The position numbers and the translations under genes were made by a program. Of a DNA stretch of 64,000 nucleotides, positions 11,341 to 22,968 are shown piece after piece. The DNA comes from Darksidea phi (Eukaryota; Ascomycota; Dothideomycetes; Pleosporales; Lentitheciaceae). The stretch spans positions 169,653 through 233,652 of the forward strand of contig JASJFT010000056.1 in NCBI GenBank assembly GCA_030770425.1, read 5' to 3'. The notes beneath the pieces were generated by a model that worked only from the letters and a program-made list of their open reading frames with translations, was not told the origin of the DNA and ran no database searches. Each line of letters opens with the position of its first letter. Position 1 is the first letter of the stretch.

Positions 11341-13045
11341 ATGTTTGGCACTTCTCCTGGGAAAGACGACGAATCTACGACGGTTGACTCCCCTGCCTCG
11401 ATCGACGGGCTGAAGTCTGCGAACGCGACGAACGACGTGGGCGCCGAAGAGAAGAAAAGAGCTGGCAGCACCGGCACGAACGTTGAGCGCAAAGCCAGCG
11501 ACGCCAGCCCTAACGGCGAGAAGAAGCGGAGAAGCAGTGGGGTTTCGCGTGCCCGAGATATGTTCTCGAGCGCAAAACAGTCTCTCCACCTCAGCGGCTC
11601 CACGCCGACATCCGGTACCGCCGCCTCCGAGAAGCCTGCGCAATCACCAATCCAGAAGCTCGGCAAGGTTGATCCAGCACTGAGTGTCCCGCAGGGCTCG
11701 CTGAATAACTCCGCCGGCGAATCGCATCCGGGGGCACGGTCTACGTTCCGAGTAGGCGTAACCGAGGACAAGAATAAGAAATGCAGGAGAACTATGGAGG
11801 ACACACATGCATATCTCTACAACTTCCTAAGTACTCCCGCACCATCCTATGGTCCGGACAAAGGCCGAGGGTCTGTCCCCGAAGGATCCGTCCAACCCGA
11901 TCAGCCTGTCGTGGAAACTGACAACGGATACTTCGCCATCTTCGACGGACATGCGGGCACTTTCGCTGCAGACTGGTGTGGGAAGAAATTGCATCTATTA
12001 CTAGAAGACACAATTCGAAGGAACCCCAACACTCCTATACCTGAGCTCCTCGACCAAACTTTTACTCAGGTCGATCAACAGCTCGAAAAGTTGCCTCTTA
12101 AGAATAGTGGCTGCACTGCCGTGATAGCGGTGTTGAGGTGGGAAGACCGGGTGCCCAACGCTCAGTCATCTACTGGATCAGTCTTGTTTGCGCCGGCCGT
12201 GGTATCCGCAGTGAAAAATGCCAGTGACGGTGCCGAGAAGCAGGCTGATGGCCCGACCTCGGAAGCTGCTGGACATTCGGAAGCACACCCGGCAGAAGTG
12301 CGTGTGCGAAATGACGCAAGCCGCCAACGTGTCCTATACACGGCAAACGTGGGCGATGCTCGAATAGTCTTGTGCCGCAACGGCAGGGCCCTGCGGCTAT
12401 CCTATGACCACAAGGGTAGCGATGAAAACGAAGGCCGTCGCGTTGCTAGTGCTGGCGGTCTGATCCTCAACAACCGTGTCAACGGCGTTCTTGCCGTCAC
12501 ACGAGCACTAGGTGATGCTTACATGAAGGACCTTGTTACCGGCCATCCCTACACTACGGAGACCGTGATCCAGCCTGATCAAGATGAGTTTCTTATCCTC
12601 GCTTGCGATGGGGTACGTGGTTATATTTTCTATTTTTTGAGATTCGGGCTAACGATCACAGCTTTGGGACGTGTGCTCCGACCAGGAGGCTGTCGATCTC
12701 GTCAGGAATGTTCATGACCCGCAGGCGGCCTCCAAGACCCTCGTTGACCACGCATTGGCACGCTTCTCTACAGACAACTTATCCTGCATGGTTGTTCGTT
12801 TCGACAACAAAGCCCTTAAACAGCGGAAGACTGAAGCCCAGATGGGGGTAGACATGGGTACAAAAACGGGAGTCAGCGAAGCCGACGCCATCGTCTCGCA
12901 GGCTAAAAAGGACAACGGCGTTGAAACCGAAAACGTCGAGAAGATAGCCGCGGAAATGATCATGGAGGAAGAAGAGTCAGAACCGGGTCCGGAGCTGAAT
13001 ATTGAAGCTGTCAAGGCAGCTCAGAAGTCTCCTACCACCAGTTGA
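11341..13045 (+). CDS. PTC1: PP2C-type Ser/Thr protein phosphatase (Ptc family)
   Basis: Two exons, 11341-12612 and 12662-13045 (49-nt intron), 551 aa. The ATG at 11341 ([10 protein letters not shown]) is the first in frame. A Ser-rich, probably disordered N-terminus of about 130 residues precedes the catalytic domain. Metal and phosphate-binding motifs are visible: RRTMEDTH near 149-156, FAIFDGHAG near 198-206, [33 protein letters not shown] (across the intron) and [10 protein letters not shown]. An insertion of about 50 residues with Ala/Glu/Asp separates two core strands. The acidic C-terminus ([11 protein letters not shown]) lies beyond the domain. In yeast Ptc1 dampens the HOG and cell-wall MAPK pathways and affects organelle inheritance; that role here is inferred from family membership. 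It precedes SNF4 on the same strand with a 526-nt gap. Confidence 0.88.
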
Positions 13046-13571
13046 CAATAAAGGCAGGCCGGATGGGTGCAAGATATGGTCGCCGCAGCGTCTATAGGAT
13101 GTTCATGGACTTTGTACCGGATCCTAGTGTAGTGGTACAAAGTCGGTAAGGCCTGTGAGGCACATGTTTGACACGGAGTTTGTACGCGAACTCGGGAGGT
13201 AGACGCATCGCTTGTTCGTGTGAGGTGGGCGGCAATGTTTGAGTTTCAGCGCTCTCTGTATTTCGCGGGGATTTCTCCTTCAAAGGACACTCCACCCGAT
13301 GTTTCTTGTACCTTTGAAAGCCAGGCGTTGCTCGGCAGACTCATGAATTCGAAGATATTGATTCCGTGGGTGTAGTCAAGGCGTCAACGATTCGTGATTA
13401 ATCAGATCAGATCAGATCTCGCGCACTGGCCAAGCCCCACTGTTAGCGCGTGGCACGTCGTAAACCACCAACTGCGGCTGGCCTCGACCGCGTCCAAGGG
13501 AGAACATCGATCCCATACACCAAGCGCCACATATTCTCCCTCCATGCAGCTCCGTCCAAGGGAGCACAGCC
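13046..13571. other. Spacer between PP2C and SNF4
   Basis: No gene was seen. A short direct repeat (ATCAG three times, 13401-13415) lies about 160 nt upstream of the SNF4 start codon and may be promoter sequence. Confidence 0.4.
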
Positions 13572-14895
13572 ATGATGTCTGGTGCAGACACGGCGGCCTC
13601 GATGCCCGCGCCCGCAGCGGCCCTTGGTAACGATGCTCCCCATGACCGCCCTGCCTTCGTCACGCCTCGGACATACCTAGAGCAAGGACGACCGGCTATG
13701 ACTCCGAGGGCACTCACAGCCGTAGACCGCGAACAATTAGACGGACTTGTAAGAGCTGAACCTTTACTTGTTGAACTCGACGCTAATGGCGGCATAGAGA
13801 ACCATTCGCGCTTTCCTGAAAGTGAGGACGAGCTACGATGTGCTGCCGCTCAGCTTCCGCTTGATTGTCTTTGACACGGCGCTGCTCGTCAAGAAGAGCC
13901 TGAACATCCTGATACAGAATGGTGAGCCGTGGAGAGCTTGTTCGTCTGGGCTACGCCCTCTAACGTTTCTACAAGGCATCGTTTCCGCCCCGCTGTGGGA
14001 TTCGAAGACTTCCACTTTCGCTGGTCTGCTCACGACTTCGGATTACATAAATGTCATTCAGTATTACTGGCAGAACCCTGATGCATTGGCAAGGGTAGAC
14101 CAGTTCCGCTTGAACAGTCTCCGAGACATCGAGAAAGCCCTCGGCGTCAACCCCATAGAAACAATCTCCGTCCACCCCGAAAGACCGCTCTACGAAGCAT
14201 GTCGCAAGATGCTGGAGTCTCGTGCCCGCCGCATCCCAATCATAGACATAGACGACGAGACGCACCGCGCTATGGTTGTCAGCGTGATAACGCAATACCG
14301 CCTCCTCAAGTTCATTGCCGTCAATGTCAAGGAGACGCAGATGCTGCGGAAGCCGCTTAGGGATCTCAATGTGGGGACATACACGGGGCTCGCGACGGCG
14401 AATATGGATACACCGGTCATGGATGTCATACACATGCTTGTCAAGAAGAGCATATCAAGTGTGCCGATCATCGACAACGACGGTATGTGTACTTTTTTCA
14501 GTCCTGTGTAGCTTTCCGCTGATTGTCCCAGGTGTCGTGCTCAACGTCTTCGAAGCGGTGGACGTCATCACCCTCATCAAGGGCGGCGTGTACGATGATC
14601 TGAATCTCAGCGTAGGCGATGCGCTCCTCAAGCGCTCAGACGTACGTCCCGACCCCCTCTTACCTTTACACGCCCTACAGTCTTTATCCGCAGGTCTTCT
14701 CCTAACACTTCATAGGATTTCCCTGGCATCTACACGTGCTCCGTGCAAGACGCACTCGCTACCGTCTACGACACCATCCGCCGATCCCGTGTCCACAGAT
14801 TCATCATTCTCGACGAACAAGGCAAGCTCAAGGGTGTGCTTACGCTGAGCGACATCTTAGAGTATACGTTGCTTGAGGGAGAGGAGAATGAGTAG
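13572..14895 (+). CDS. SNF4: AMP-activated kinase gamma subunit Snf4 (four CBS motifs)
   Basis: Five exons: 13572-13748, 13798-13921, 13976-14482, 14532-14641 and 14717-14895, 365 aa. Two adjacent ATGs open the frame; either may be used. The conserved start of the domain (AIRAFLKVRTSYDVLPLSFRL) is split from the N-terminus by the first intron. CBS motifs follow: VKKSLNILIQNGIVSAPLWD...FAGLLTTSDYINVI, ETISVHPERPLYEACRKMLESRARRIPIID, LATANMDTPVMDVIHMLVKKSISSVPIID and a last pair ending LKGVLTLSDILEYTLLEG. Gamma subunits bind adenine nucleotides and relieve autoinhibition of the Snf1 kinase, which controls derepression of alternative carbon use. A FacB/Cat8-like regulator, a classical downstream factor of Snf1 signalling, is encoded about 11 kb away; nothing indicates physical linkage matters. 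Confidence 0.95.
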
Positions 14896-16166
14896 CCGTC
14901 TCTCATACTGGTTCTATAGATTCTTCAAGGGCGCACTGGTTGGACTGAATGTACGTTCTTATAACTGTAGGTTAAAACAGCGGAACAAAGGAGAACTGGC
15001 GCAAAAATGTGGGTTGGATGGCTGGTGTAGTTGCTACTATATGCATGCTTCGCATTTGAACTGGATAATATGTGGCGGCAAATTGGTGTGGGCATGAGAA
15101 GTGCGCAATTGATTGTACATTCAATGGGCTTCTTATTGGATGAGTGAAGGATTGCGTTTTCGTCTCCTTTGTGCCCTGTTGCATCACGTTCCTCGTGCTC
15201 GCTTTTGCTCGAGCGGGATCTAGTTGGCGTAAGGTGCTACGGACTACAGATTGCATCCAGCATTATGGGATATAATAGAAAATGGGTAGATGGATGTCGC
15301 GGAGCTTGGCTGCGTTCAGTAGGTACTAAGTTCATCCACCACAGCAATTGTTGAATAGCATAACCTCCTTTGGTGTTGTAGGAGAGCGATTTGTGTCTAT
15401 TACACAGTGCCTTGAATACAAATCTATTTGTTTTGGATTTGTACAGTGGGACTAAGGTCCGCACGAAGCACAGTGGAGTTTGTACACAGTAGAGGTGCTA
15501 TACCCACACCTTATATACGATATCAGAGCTATAGAGCTGTACATAGTACTATCCTATATACATTTTATAAGCGAAATTGTTAATAAATTTTGGCCTAATA
15601 CTGTATCTATGGGTTTTGTGGGTGGGAGCTAGAACCGAATTGGAGGGTAGCATTTCCATTGATTTGATCTCATCTGGTAGGTGCGGGGTGTACCATCTTA
15701 GAAATACTTACCACTACCTTCAAAAGTAACATGATACTCGCCTGGGCAGTGAATGCAAAATTCAAGAATGCCCAGAGCATATACAAGGCCTTCAATTTAT
15801 ACCACCAAATCGAGATTTTGCGCACTAAGGAAATCTGGCAAAAAGGCAACCTTGCATATACCTTGAATCTCCCTGTGATGCGTGTTCGTTATCTAGAAGG
15901 GGGCATGTTACCTTTAAATCCAATTATACGAAGGGAAAACTCACCCACGGTGTTATATAAAAGCGATGGTGAGAAAGCTAACAGCCGGTTTCTCTAGTTA
16001 CAGATTACAATGGGAAGGGAATTCTATTCAACTTTATAGACCTATACATCAAGCGACTGCGAAAAACTTAATGAGTGATTACTCCATGCCATTTGCCCTG
16101 GTAAATACCAAAACACGAAATCAAGGAGCTCTAGGTAAAAGTAGCTATGAGAATTGCGAGGTATTT
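14896..16166. other. AT-rich gene-poor stretch with possible decayed transposon
   Basis: From about 15480 to 16160 the DNA becomes rich in A+T and in TA dinucleotides, unlike the flanking genes. One open frame (15731-15997, +) encodes a piece, SIYKAFNLYHQIEI, loosely like the helix-turn-helix start of pogo/Fot1-type transposases. The match is too weak for a firm call. The base composition fits repeat-induced point mutation of an old element. I found no terminal repeats by eye. Confidence 0.3.
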
Positions 16167-18388
16167 CTAGACGATTTTGATCGTCTGCGCCGCATGGTTC
16201 TTGATCGCTTTGCTCCACCATTCCTCCAGTGGACGTGGAAGCCCCGACTGGTTATCTATTGAAGAGGGGGGATTCAAAAGGTACCTAAATCCTATGCGCT
16301 CGTAGGCACCCGGGACCCGGGGCGAACGCCCTACAAACATAGCTAAGTAGCTATGCAAAACATCCTCGGCCGCTATTGGAATCATCCATGCTGTTGCTTC
16401 GAAAGGCTCGCAATCATTCCAACCAAGTGAAGTAGCTCGCACAACGGTTCGCTCCGTGTGCCCTCCCGGTGCCGATACCATTGCCACATTGAGAATAGTA
16501 TCAGGGAAGATCTGAAGACTCTTTTGCATGAACTCAGGGTCCAGAGGGACTTGTTCATCATCTAAAAGCCGGATCTTGAAGCAATATCTGTATTGGTAGG
16601 GGGGCGGGGATTCACTATCCTGGAGCTCTGATTTGCGGCCAGTGAACTTCAATGTAACTGGAAGTAAAATGCATCGCAGGCTCAGGAAACCGTCTTGGAC
16701 CTGCCCAAACGGGTTTTGTCCCACAGGAGTGCATTCAGCATGAACTACATGGGTGATCTCTCTACCAGGCAGCGGTAAGGGTGTTTTCGTTGCCAAGTTC
16801 ATGCCGCTGATTCTGTGAGCATGAGACCCAAGCCCCTGGATTGAAGCCCAACTCCACGTCGGAGCACAGTAGCCTGGCATCTGAGGTGTCGGGGTCCTGT
16901 TCAACCAGCAAAGGCCATGTAGTATGTGGTTCTTCCATAATCCGCTCATGTAATGGCCTAAAGAAGGGTTCCTATGGCTGAAGTTGGCCGCAAGCGCTGA
17001 AAGGGCGGGCAGGCGATCAGAAACTTGCGTCAACTTCATGTTGGCGTATTCATCCACTATATTATTCCAGGCGCGAAAGGGATCTAAAGATGCAATTCTT
17101 AGATCGAGCAAGTGGCGTATGCTGCTGCTGCTTAGACCAGAATAAATGGGTCGTCCCGAAGGTTTGGATTCACTACCTTCACCATGTTGGCACATCCAAG
17201 TCAACTGCATCGCTCCAAACATAGCTAGTCTTCGCGAAAAGAGTAGTTCTTGGAAGCACCATGCTCGAGTCAAGAGGGGATTTCTCGACGGTACGGAAAG
17301 ATCCTCAACTTTGATGGTATAGGTGGTACCAGCATGGTCGAACTCGAAGGATTGGATGTGGAACAGATCCCGAGGGCCTAGAAAGCCGTGGTTGTCACCT
17401 GGTGAGCATAGAGCAGCAATTGTGAGGTACGCATTGCCGTAGTAGTCTGCCATCTTCACTGACTCAAGCTCCCAATCACCCCTAGATACGTAAGCTCTTT
17501 GAATAGGAACCAAATCAAGTCTTGGGTTCACGTACATATCATCTTGGATGATACATAGAGTGTCTATCCATAGGTACCTTATCCCGAGTTTACGGGTCAG
17601 AAAAATTGCGTCACGGAAAGTTTTGGGCAGTCGGTCCAATGCAAATCCAACGTAGCGCATGTCGATGTTGCTTGCCAACGTCCTTGTCGAAGGACCTGTA
17701 TCCGTGCCCCAACAGTGGCTCAGAGCAATGTATAAGCCAGTAGCTTGTTCTGTCTCACAAATACTGACGATGTTCGAGGTCGAGAGTCCCACGTCCACAA
17801 CTCGTTTAGGAAGAGAGACCGCAGTCTCCGGACGGCATTCTGGATGGGCATCGACGCACATCTGATTCTTTCCTCGCAGCCAGCGTGTAAATTCATCAGA
17901 ATTCGAGTCGTTGAAAATTAGATGCTCATCACCAACGAGCCAAAAGGGTGATAGCTCGCCTAGAGTGCTACCGGTAAGTAACAGTTCTCCGCTCCAATTA
18001 AGCATTACTAACCGTAAGCAACGTAGACTGAGATTTGGCATTGCTGATAATTCGAGGGGTCAAATATCCATACGTTAAGTGGGAAAGCTCCTGCTTGAAC
18101 TGAGGATGTGCTTTCAATGCGTATCCGCGGCGTCTTATTAAATCGAAAGGAGATCTCTGGACACATAAGGATGCTTTTGTTCATCAAGGAGCAAAGTCCA
18201 CATCCTTGTCTCGCTGACTGGAGGAGATCAAGGTAGTTAATGTTGTCTATCGACCTGCTGGAGCCACCGCAAAACTTCTGGCATCTTGCACAAACACGAT
18301 CGTATAGTATTGGACCTGCTGGTTTGGTTACAACAGCCGAGCCCGTAGCTTCAACGTCGCGAGTCGTGCCGGACATATCTTGCTTCAC
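16167..18388 (-). CDS. HET-domain protein (heterokaryon incompatibility family)
   Basis: Two exons, 18009-18388 and 16167-17967, 726 aa. The intron is only 41 nt (GTAATG donor, GGTAG acceptor). It was chosen because it keeps the frame; the nearby GTTAGT donor would run into a stop. The N-terminus carries CARCQKFC and GCGLCSLM, as in many HET proteins. The HET domain spans roughly residues 206-369: YIALSHCWG, LPKTFRDAIFLTRKLGIRYLWIDTLCIIQDD, MADYYGNAYLTIAA and RAWCFQELL. The C-terminal half has APTWSWASIQG, another common family feature. HET proteins trigger cell death after fusion of incompatible hyphae; partner and allele specificity cannot be read here. The frame is intact, but its first exon/intron boundary needs transcript support. 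It sits between AT-rich stretches and near a dead NLR gene. Confidence 0.85.
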
Positions 18389-20199
18389 AACCTATGCCGG
18401 TGTTTGAAGAATGGAGAGTAAGGGCTTATCGCGGTTCTGCCTTCAAGCGCCGAGTGCTGCAACACACCTTATTAGCAATGACTGCGGCTGATAATTGCAT
18501 AGAGAATAAAGAATCAGCTCTTACTCGATAAGCACGAGCTGGATGACGCACTGCAAGAACGACTTGGTGGGACTTCCACTTGAGCTCTATGGAAAGTTGG
18601 TGATTAGGCTGAGAGGGCGGGGAAGGTATTGTAAGATATATGAGTGTTAACTAATCAGCCACGTGCAGCGCCTGGGGGATGTTAAAACATCAGCAGATCG
18701 ATTATCAAATCAATAAAATACCAGACATCTAGCAGAGGCTAATTGAGCACAACGAAGGCTGCCCCCTCTCATCAACATTTAAACCCCTCTAATACATAAA
18801 TCTTGCGAGGAAAAAAAAGTTCGTAACGCCCACCCACGAAAAGTAAAGCTAGGCACAAAACAAACAGCGAACTACCATACGAAATATAACCTTTAACTAA
18901 ACTTCTTTTGGACCTTTCATGCCCGCTCTTTATCAGCATCGAGAGGAAGTGTGATGGTTTACGGTGAAGAGGGGAACCAAGTAATCTCTTCTTCAGTCAA
19001 ATCGATAACATTCTCTTTGTCGGCACAACTAGAGTCTGAATCTAAAGCGCGACAGCTAGTTATTTAGGGAAGACGCACAAGACGGTATACGTAGAGTATT
19101 GCATCTCGGCAGCGGGTAGAGTTTTGGGGGACAACTAATACCGCAGAGCCCAAAGCAGCAGCGTCTAGTCTGGTATCATCGAAATATGTAGAGTTCAAGC
19201 TATAAGAACGACTTTGTTCGTTATATTCTTCACCAGCGCTTCCTTGAAGGGGATCATAGTCGTATGCGCTTTTACGTTGATACGAGGCGGGATCACTATT
19301 ACTCTTGACCGAAGCCTTCGGCATCTCGAAGCTTTCATCCATCATGTCCAAAAGTAATAGTTGAGTCCTGAACAGCGCCGGCAATTTATCTCTGGCCACG
19401 GCCTCGTTAACCATATTTCTGAACTGCTAGCTCAGACGGCCCACATACATCTTCCCCAGCAAAGACGAAGAGGTTAAAAAGTAATTTCTCGTCCATGCGA
19501 GGGGAAGACGGCGTGGCAACTTCATCTCGAACAACTTTGAGCAGACTAGTACTGAAGTATCAGGTCATGAGTTGACGAAGAAAATGCCGGAGCTGTAACA
19601 CCTGGGCCCAACTCAAGCTCGTCACGGCAATGATAGAAAGCCATAGTGAATATATGGTAATGGAGAACATATTAGAGCCGATTTCACCGTTGGTGAGTGT
19701 GCAAGACCTAATATCAAGTAAACAATGCAACATCACGCAATGAACGGGACCAGAAGTATAATTCGAACGATTAAGACTAATACGCTCTCATTGATTCATA
19801 CACGGGTCGTGAACATCGGGAACAACCGCTGGGGACAAAACGAGAATAGCAGAGATGGAAAGATGACTGACGCATAAAAGACTAGAAAGAGACCGAACAG
19901 AGATCAGATATTACCCCGATACGCCCCCATGATACACATCCCATATCCACATTTGGTGTGACTTTAGCGCCCGTCCAGCAGACAGTATGTAATGGCAGCG
20001 GGCTGATAAACAGTTACAACATACAGGAACCCCCACACCCTTGGTCGGAGAGAAGTAGAGTAGAATCGAATTGAGCGGCCGGCGGACGAAGATGATAATG
20101 TCGTGACGAAGGGGACGATGACGAGTTTAGAACGCCGTTCATGCCATGACGCCAAAAATGCAAATGCCTGCCCTCCAGATGACGGCTATTTTGAAACAT
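18389..20199. other. Gene-poor stretch between HET gene and CDC14
   Basis: Moderately AT-rich, with one candidate small gene (19064-19414, listed separately). The rest shows no recognisable coding or repeat feature. Confidence 0.4.
19064..19414 (-). CDS. Candidate small or partial gene, no recognised family
   Basis: A 116-residue frame with its own ATG at 19414. The text PALFRTQLLLLDMMDESFEMPKASVK then a Ser/Tyr-rich part has a protein-like composition. A possible acceptor (GAGCTAGCAG) lies just upstream, and a hydrophobic segment (FSITIYSLWLSIIAVTSLSWA) can be read near 19600-19670 on the same strand. This could therefore be the last exon of a membrane protein or a decayed gene. I could not build a convincing longer model. 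Confidence 0.25.
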   Translation of the reverse strand: MVNEAVARDKLPALFRTQLLLLDMMDESFEMPKASVKSNSDPASYQRKSAYDYDPLQGSAGEEYNEQSRSYSLNSTYFDDTRLDAAALGSAVLVVPQNSTRCRDAILYVYRLVRLP

Positions 20200-22242
20200 C
20201 TATGCTGGCTTCACTCGAACCATGGAGCTGCCGACACTGCCAACTCTTCCACTAGTTTTCCGCACGCCGCCCTTTGAGTCTATGCTTCGTCGTGACGGGC
20301 TGGATCGCACCTTGCTAACGCTTATGCTTCCGTTCCCGCTGCCACTCTTCTCCCGTGCTGGAGTCTTTGGTCGGGCTCCGGTAGGTGCCGTGTTTTCGGC
20401 ATCGCTTTCACCATTGTAACGCCATGTCGTTGAAGTCATCGATGTCTTGGTGGTGGTCATGCTAATTGCTCGGCGATCCTTGTCTTTCTGCATCGGCGAC
20501 CACGACGATGTTGTTTTTCTGGCTAGTTGGCGAAGATGAAATTCTTCATCTGTTTCGCCTTCACACCGACTTATCTCAGCTCTGTACTCGGACTTGACGA
20601 ACGGTTCGTTCTCACGAGCTCGTACTGGCGAGCGACCGCTAGTGCCGCCACCGTAAAGCTTACTAGTCTTCCTCGGTTGGCCTGGTGTGGGCACGGGCAG
20701 GTTGTCTTCTTGTACGCCTATAGAGTTGCCGCCGACATTGTTTCGTTCATTTGATTCGATCTCACCAAGGGCGGCGCGCCTGGAGGAGCCATTGGGTGGC
20801 GTGAAAGTCTGCCCGTTACTCACGTAGCGCTGCTTGTGCGGAGATCGAACAGGAGTAGAGGGCATCATCTCGGCCATCTTAGCTTTCATGGTATCCTCAT
20901 ACCACCACTCACGGAAGGTAGCTTGGTTCAGGTGCAGCCAGTGCTGCTGGGGACCGACCACCATACCTGGGCGCATGAATCGCATATAGGCAATGATCTC
21001 GTTTGCGGTGAAGGCGTGCCTATAGATCAGGTAGGCTCCAATAAGACAACCTGTTCGACCGAGGCCAGCTTTGCAGTGCACTGCGATACCCTTCTTCTTC
21101 ACTGTGATCATCTCGTGCGCCAGATCAATGAACTGCCTCACAAGCGAGAGCGGAGGGCATGTCCCATCATCAAAGATCATGTTCAAGTGCTGAATACCGA
21201 GCTTCGTGAAGTAGGTGGATGAGTACAGCTCCGAGTTCAATCGCACAACGAGACCGATGTCCCTTGCGCAAAAATGGGACAGCACATTCTTGAAAGGCGT
21301 GGGTATCGCAGCGCGCTGCACCTCACCAATCGTAGAGGGTATGGTTGCATACAGCGGCGAGCTCGTGGGTATCTCATGGGTTGGCTGCACCTGTGGCGAG
21401 GCAAACGCCAGGAAGTTGGGTGTCACCCAGTTGAAGTCTCCCATATCCACTCTCTCGAATTTCTCATACCTAGTAAAGTTAGCGAGATTCAAAGCACCGC
21501 GCAAATACTAGACATACTCTTCTAAACTGAAGTCTTTGAGTCCGCAGAGTCCCTCTTCCTTTGCTTTCCAGACACCGTATATGACGTCTTGGATGCTCAG
21601 TCCGTAATCAGCCTGGCTGTAGCCTGCGTCGCGGAACGGCATGCACGGTGGGTCCATCTGCGCAATGGGCGCAAGAGCAAGATGCGGCGGCCATGACTGG
21701 ATCAGTACCATGTAACAGGCCAGGATGCAGGCGGCGTTCGCTCGGCCTATAACATGTCAATATATGCGCCAACAGTCAAGTCGCCAACAACGTACTCCTC
21801 GGGTCTGCATGGCTCCAAAAAACAACTCCCCTCTCTTCGTTAGCAGGATCCCCCAATACTTCGTGCAATTGCACGGCAAAGCGGTAAAGGTGACCAATGT
21901 GTAATGGCCCAAAGTCGGCGTGGAAGGCATTGTACAAAAGTGTTTTGTCAATGGTAAAGTATACCGGAGGGTGGATCTTAGGACCGGCAGCGGTCGGGCC
22001 GGGTTGCGCCTTCGAGGAACGCTTCGAAGGCGACTGTTGCTGGCGCGGATATGGGAAGGGCGTCTCAGCGGTCGGCGCATGCGTGTATGACGCAAGGTAT
22101 AGTCGGTCTACATTGGGATGGATGATCAGTCTAAAATCGCAATATTTTGACCATTGTTTGGACTACCTTGTATGTACTCAATCACTTGAGCATTCATGAG
22201 TACTGAACGAGGCGTCCTGACAACTCGTCCCGGCGCGGACAT
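20200..22242 (-). CDS. CDC14: Dual-specificity phosphatase Cdc14
   Basis: Four exons: 22167-22242, 21796-22107, 21518-21746 and 20200-21469, 628 aa. Splice choices are fixed by family sequence: VIEYIQ|DRLYLASYT, FWSHADPR|SRANAACILACYMVL and FSLEEY|EKFERVDMGDFNW. The pseudo-phosphatase N-domain (YFTIDKTLLYNAFHADFGPLHIGHLYRF) is followed by the catalytic domain with signature HCKAGLGRTG at about residues 337-346 and MRPGMVVGPQQHWLH. The C-terminal 200 residues are Ser/Arg-rich and likely disordered, with many SP and RSP sites suited to Cdk and mitotic-exit kinase control. Cdc14 reverses Cdk phosphorylation at mitotic exit, septation and in DNA repair; it resides in nucleolus and spindle poles in other fungi. 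It is divergent to the SET gene. Confidence 0.95.
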
Positions 22243-22968
22243 GGTGCTGGAAGGCGCGACCGCTTAGGTCTATCTCACTTGAAGAAAGACCGACTGCGCT
22301 CTGCGACGCTGAGGTGGAGCACGAGGGCGTTGGATACAACGGGACGAGCTTTCGCCGCGCGGTAGGGGGGATGGACAGAGGGACTGTGTGTCTAGTCGCA
22401 GTCGCTGCGCTCTGCTCCTGCCGTTGTCGGACGGGTAAGGAATAATTGTAATGATGCGTGTCCTGCGATGGAGGGAGAGGAAGCTTAAGAAATGCAGCTT
22501 TGCAGTTGTTTTGGGTCCAGACGTATCAATAGAGCTAGTCCGGATGGAGTAAGCGCACGGGGCGCATGCGCTGGGGTTTGAGGGTCCTGCAACGACCGCC
22601 ATAACAACAACCCCCTTCGCACCTCTGCGCCACCAGAGGTGAGGCATCCCCCTGCTAATGCCGAGTGTTTGTTTGTTTGCACCCAAACCACCGTCTATCC
22701 CACCGACGTGGAATAATGGCATGGGCTCACCGGTTGCAGAACTCTTGAACTGACGTGCCCGCACCACTCACTGGATCAAGGATATCGTCTGGCTTGCCGT
22801 TTGAAGGTCAATCGCAACGATTGAGTCTTCGGCGACCTTTTTCTTTTTCCTTTTTTCTTTTTTACCAACTGGTACTGCTACCTCTGCGACCAACTTGGCG
22901 GCTTCATATCGCGGAAGGTAGCTTGCAACTAGCCATCGCCTTCCATCTCCCGGGCTCGCTACGAGGCA
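22243..22968. promoter_or_regulatory. Divergent promoter region of CDC14 and the SET gene
   Basis: 726 nt between two outward-facing genes. A marked T/C tract lies at 22837-22863, about 105 nt before the SET gene start. No other motif was recognised. Confidence 0.5.
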
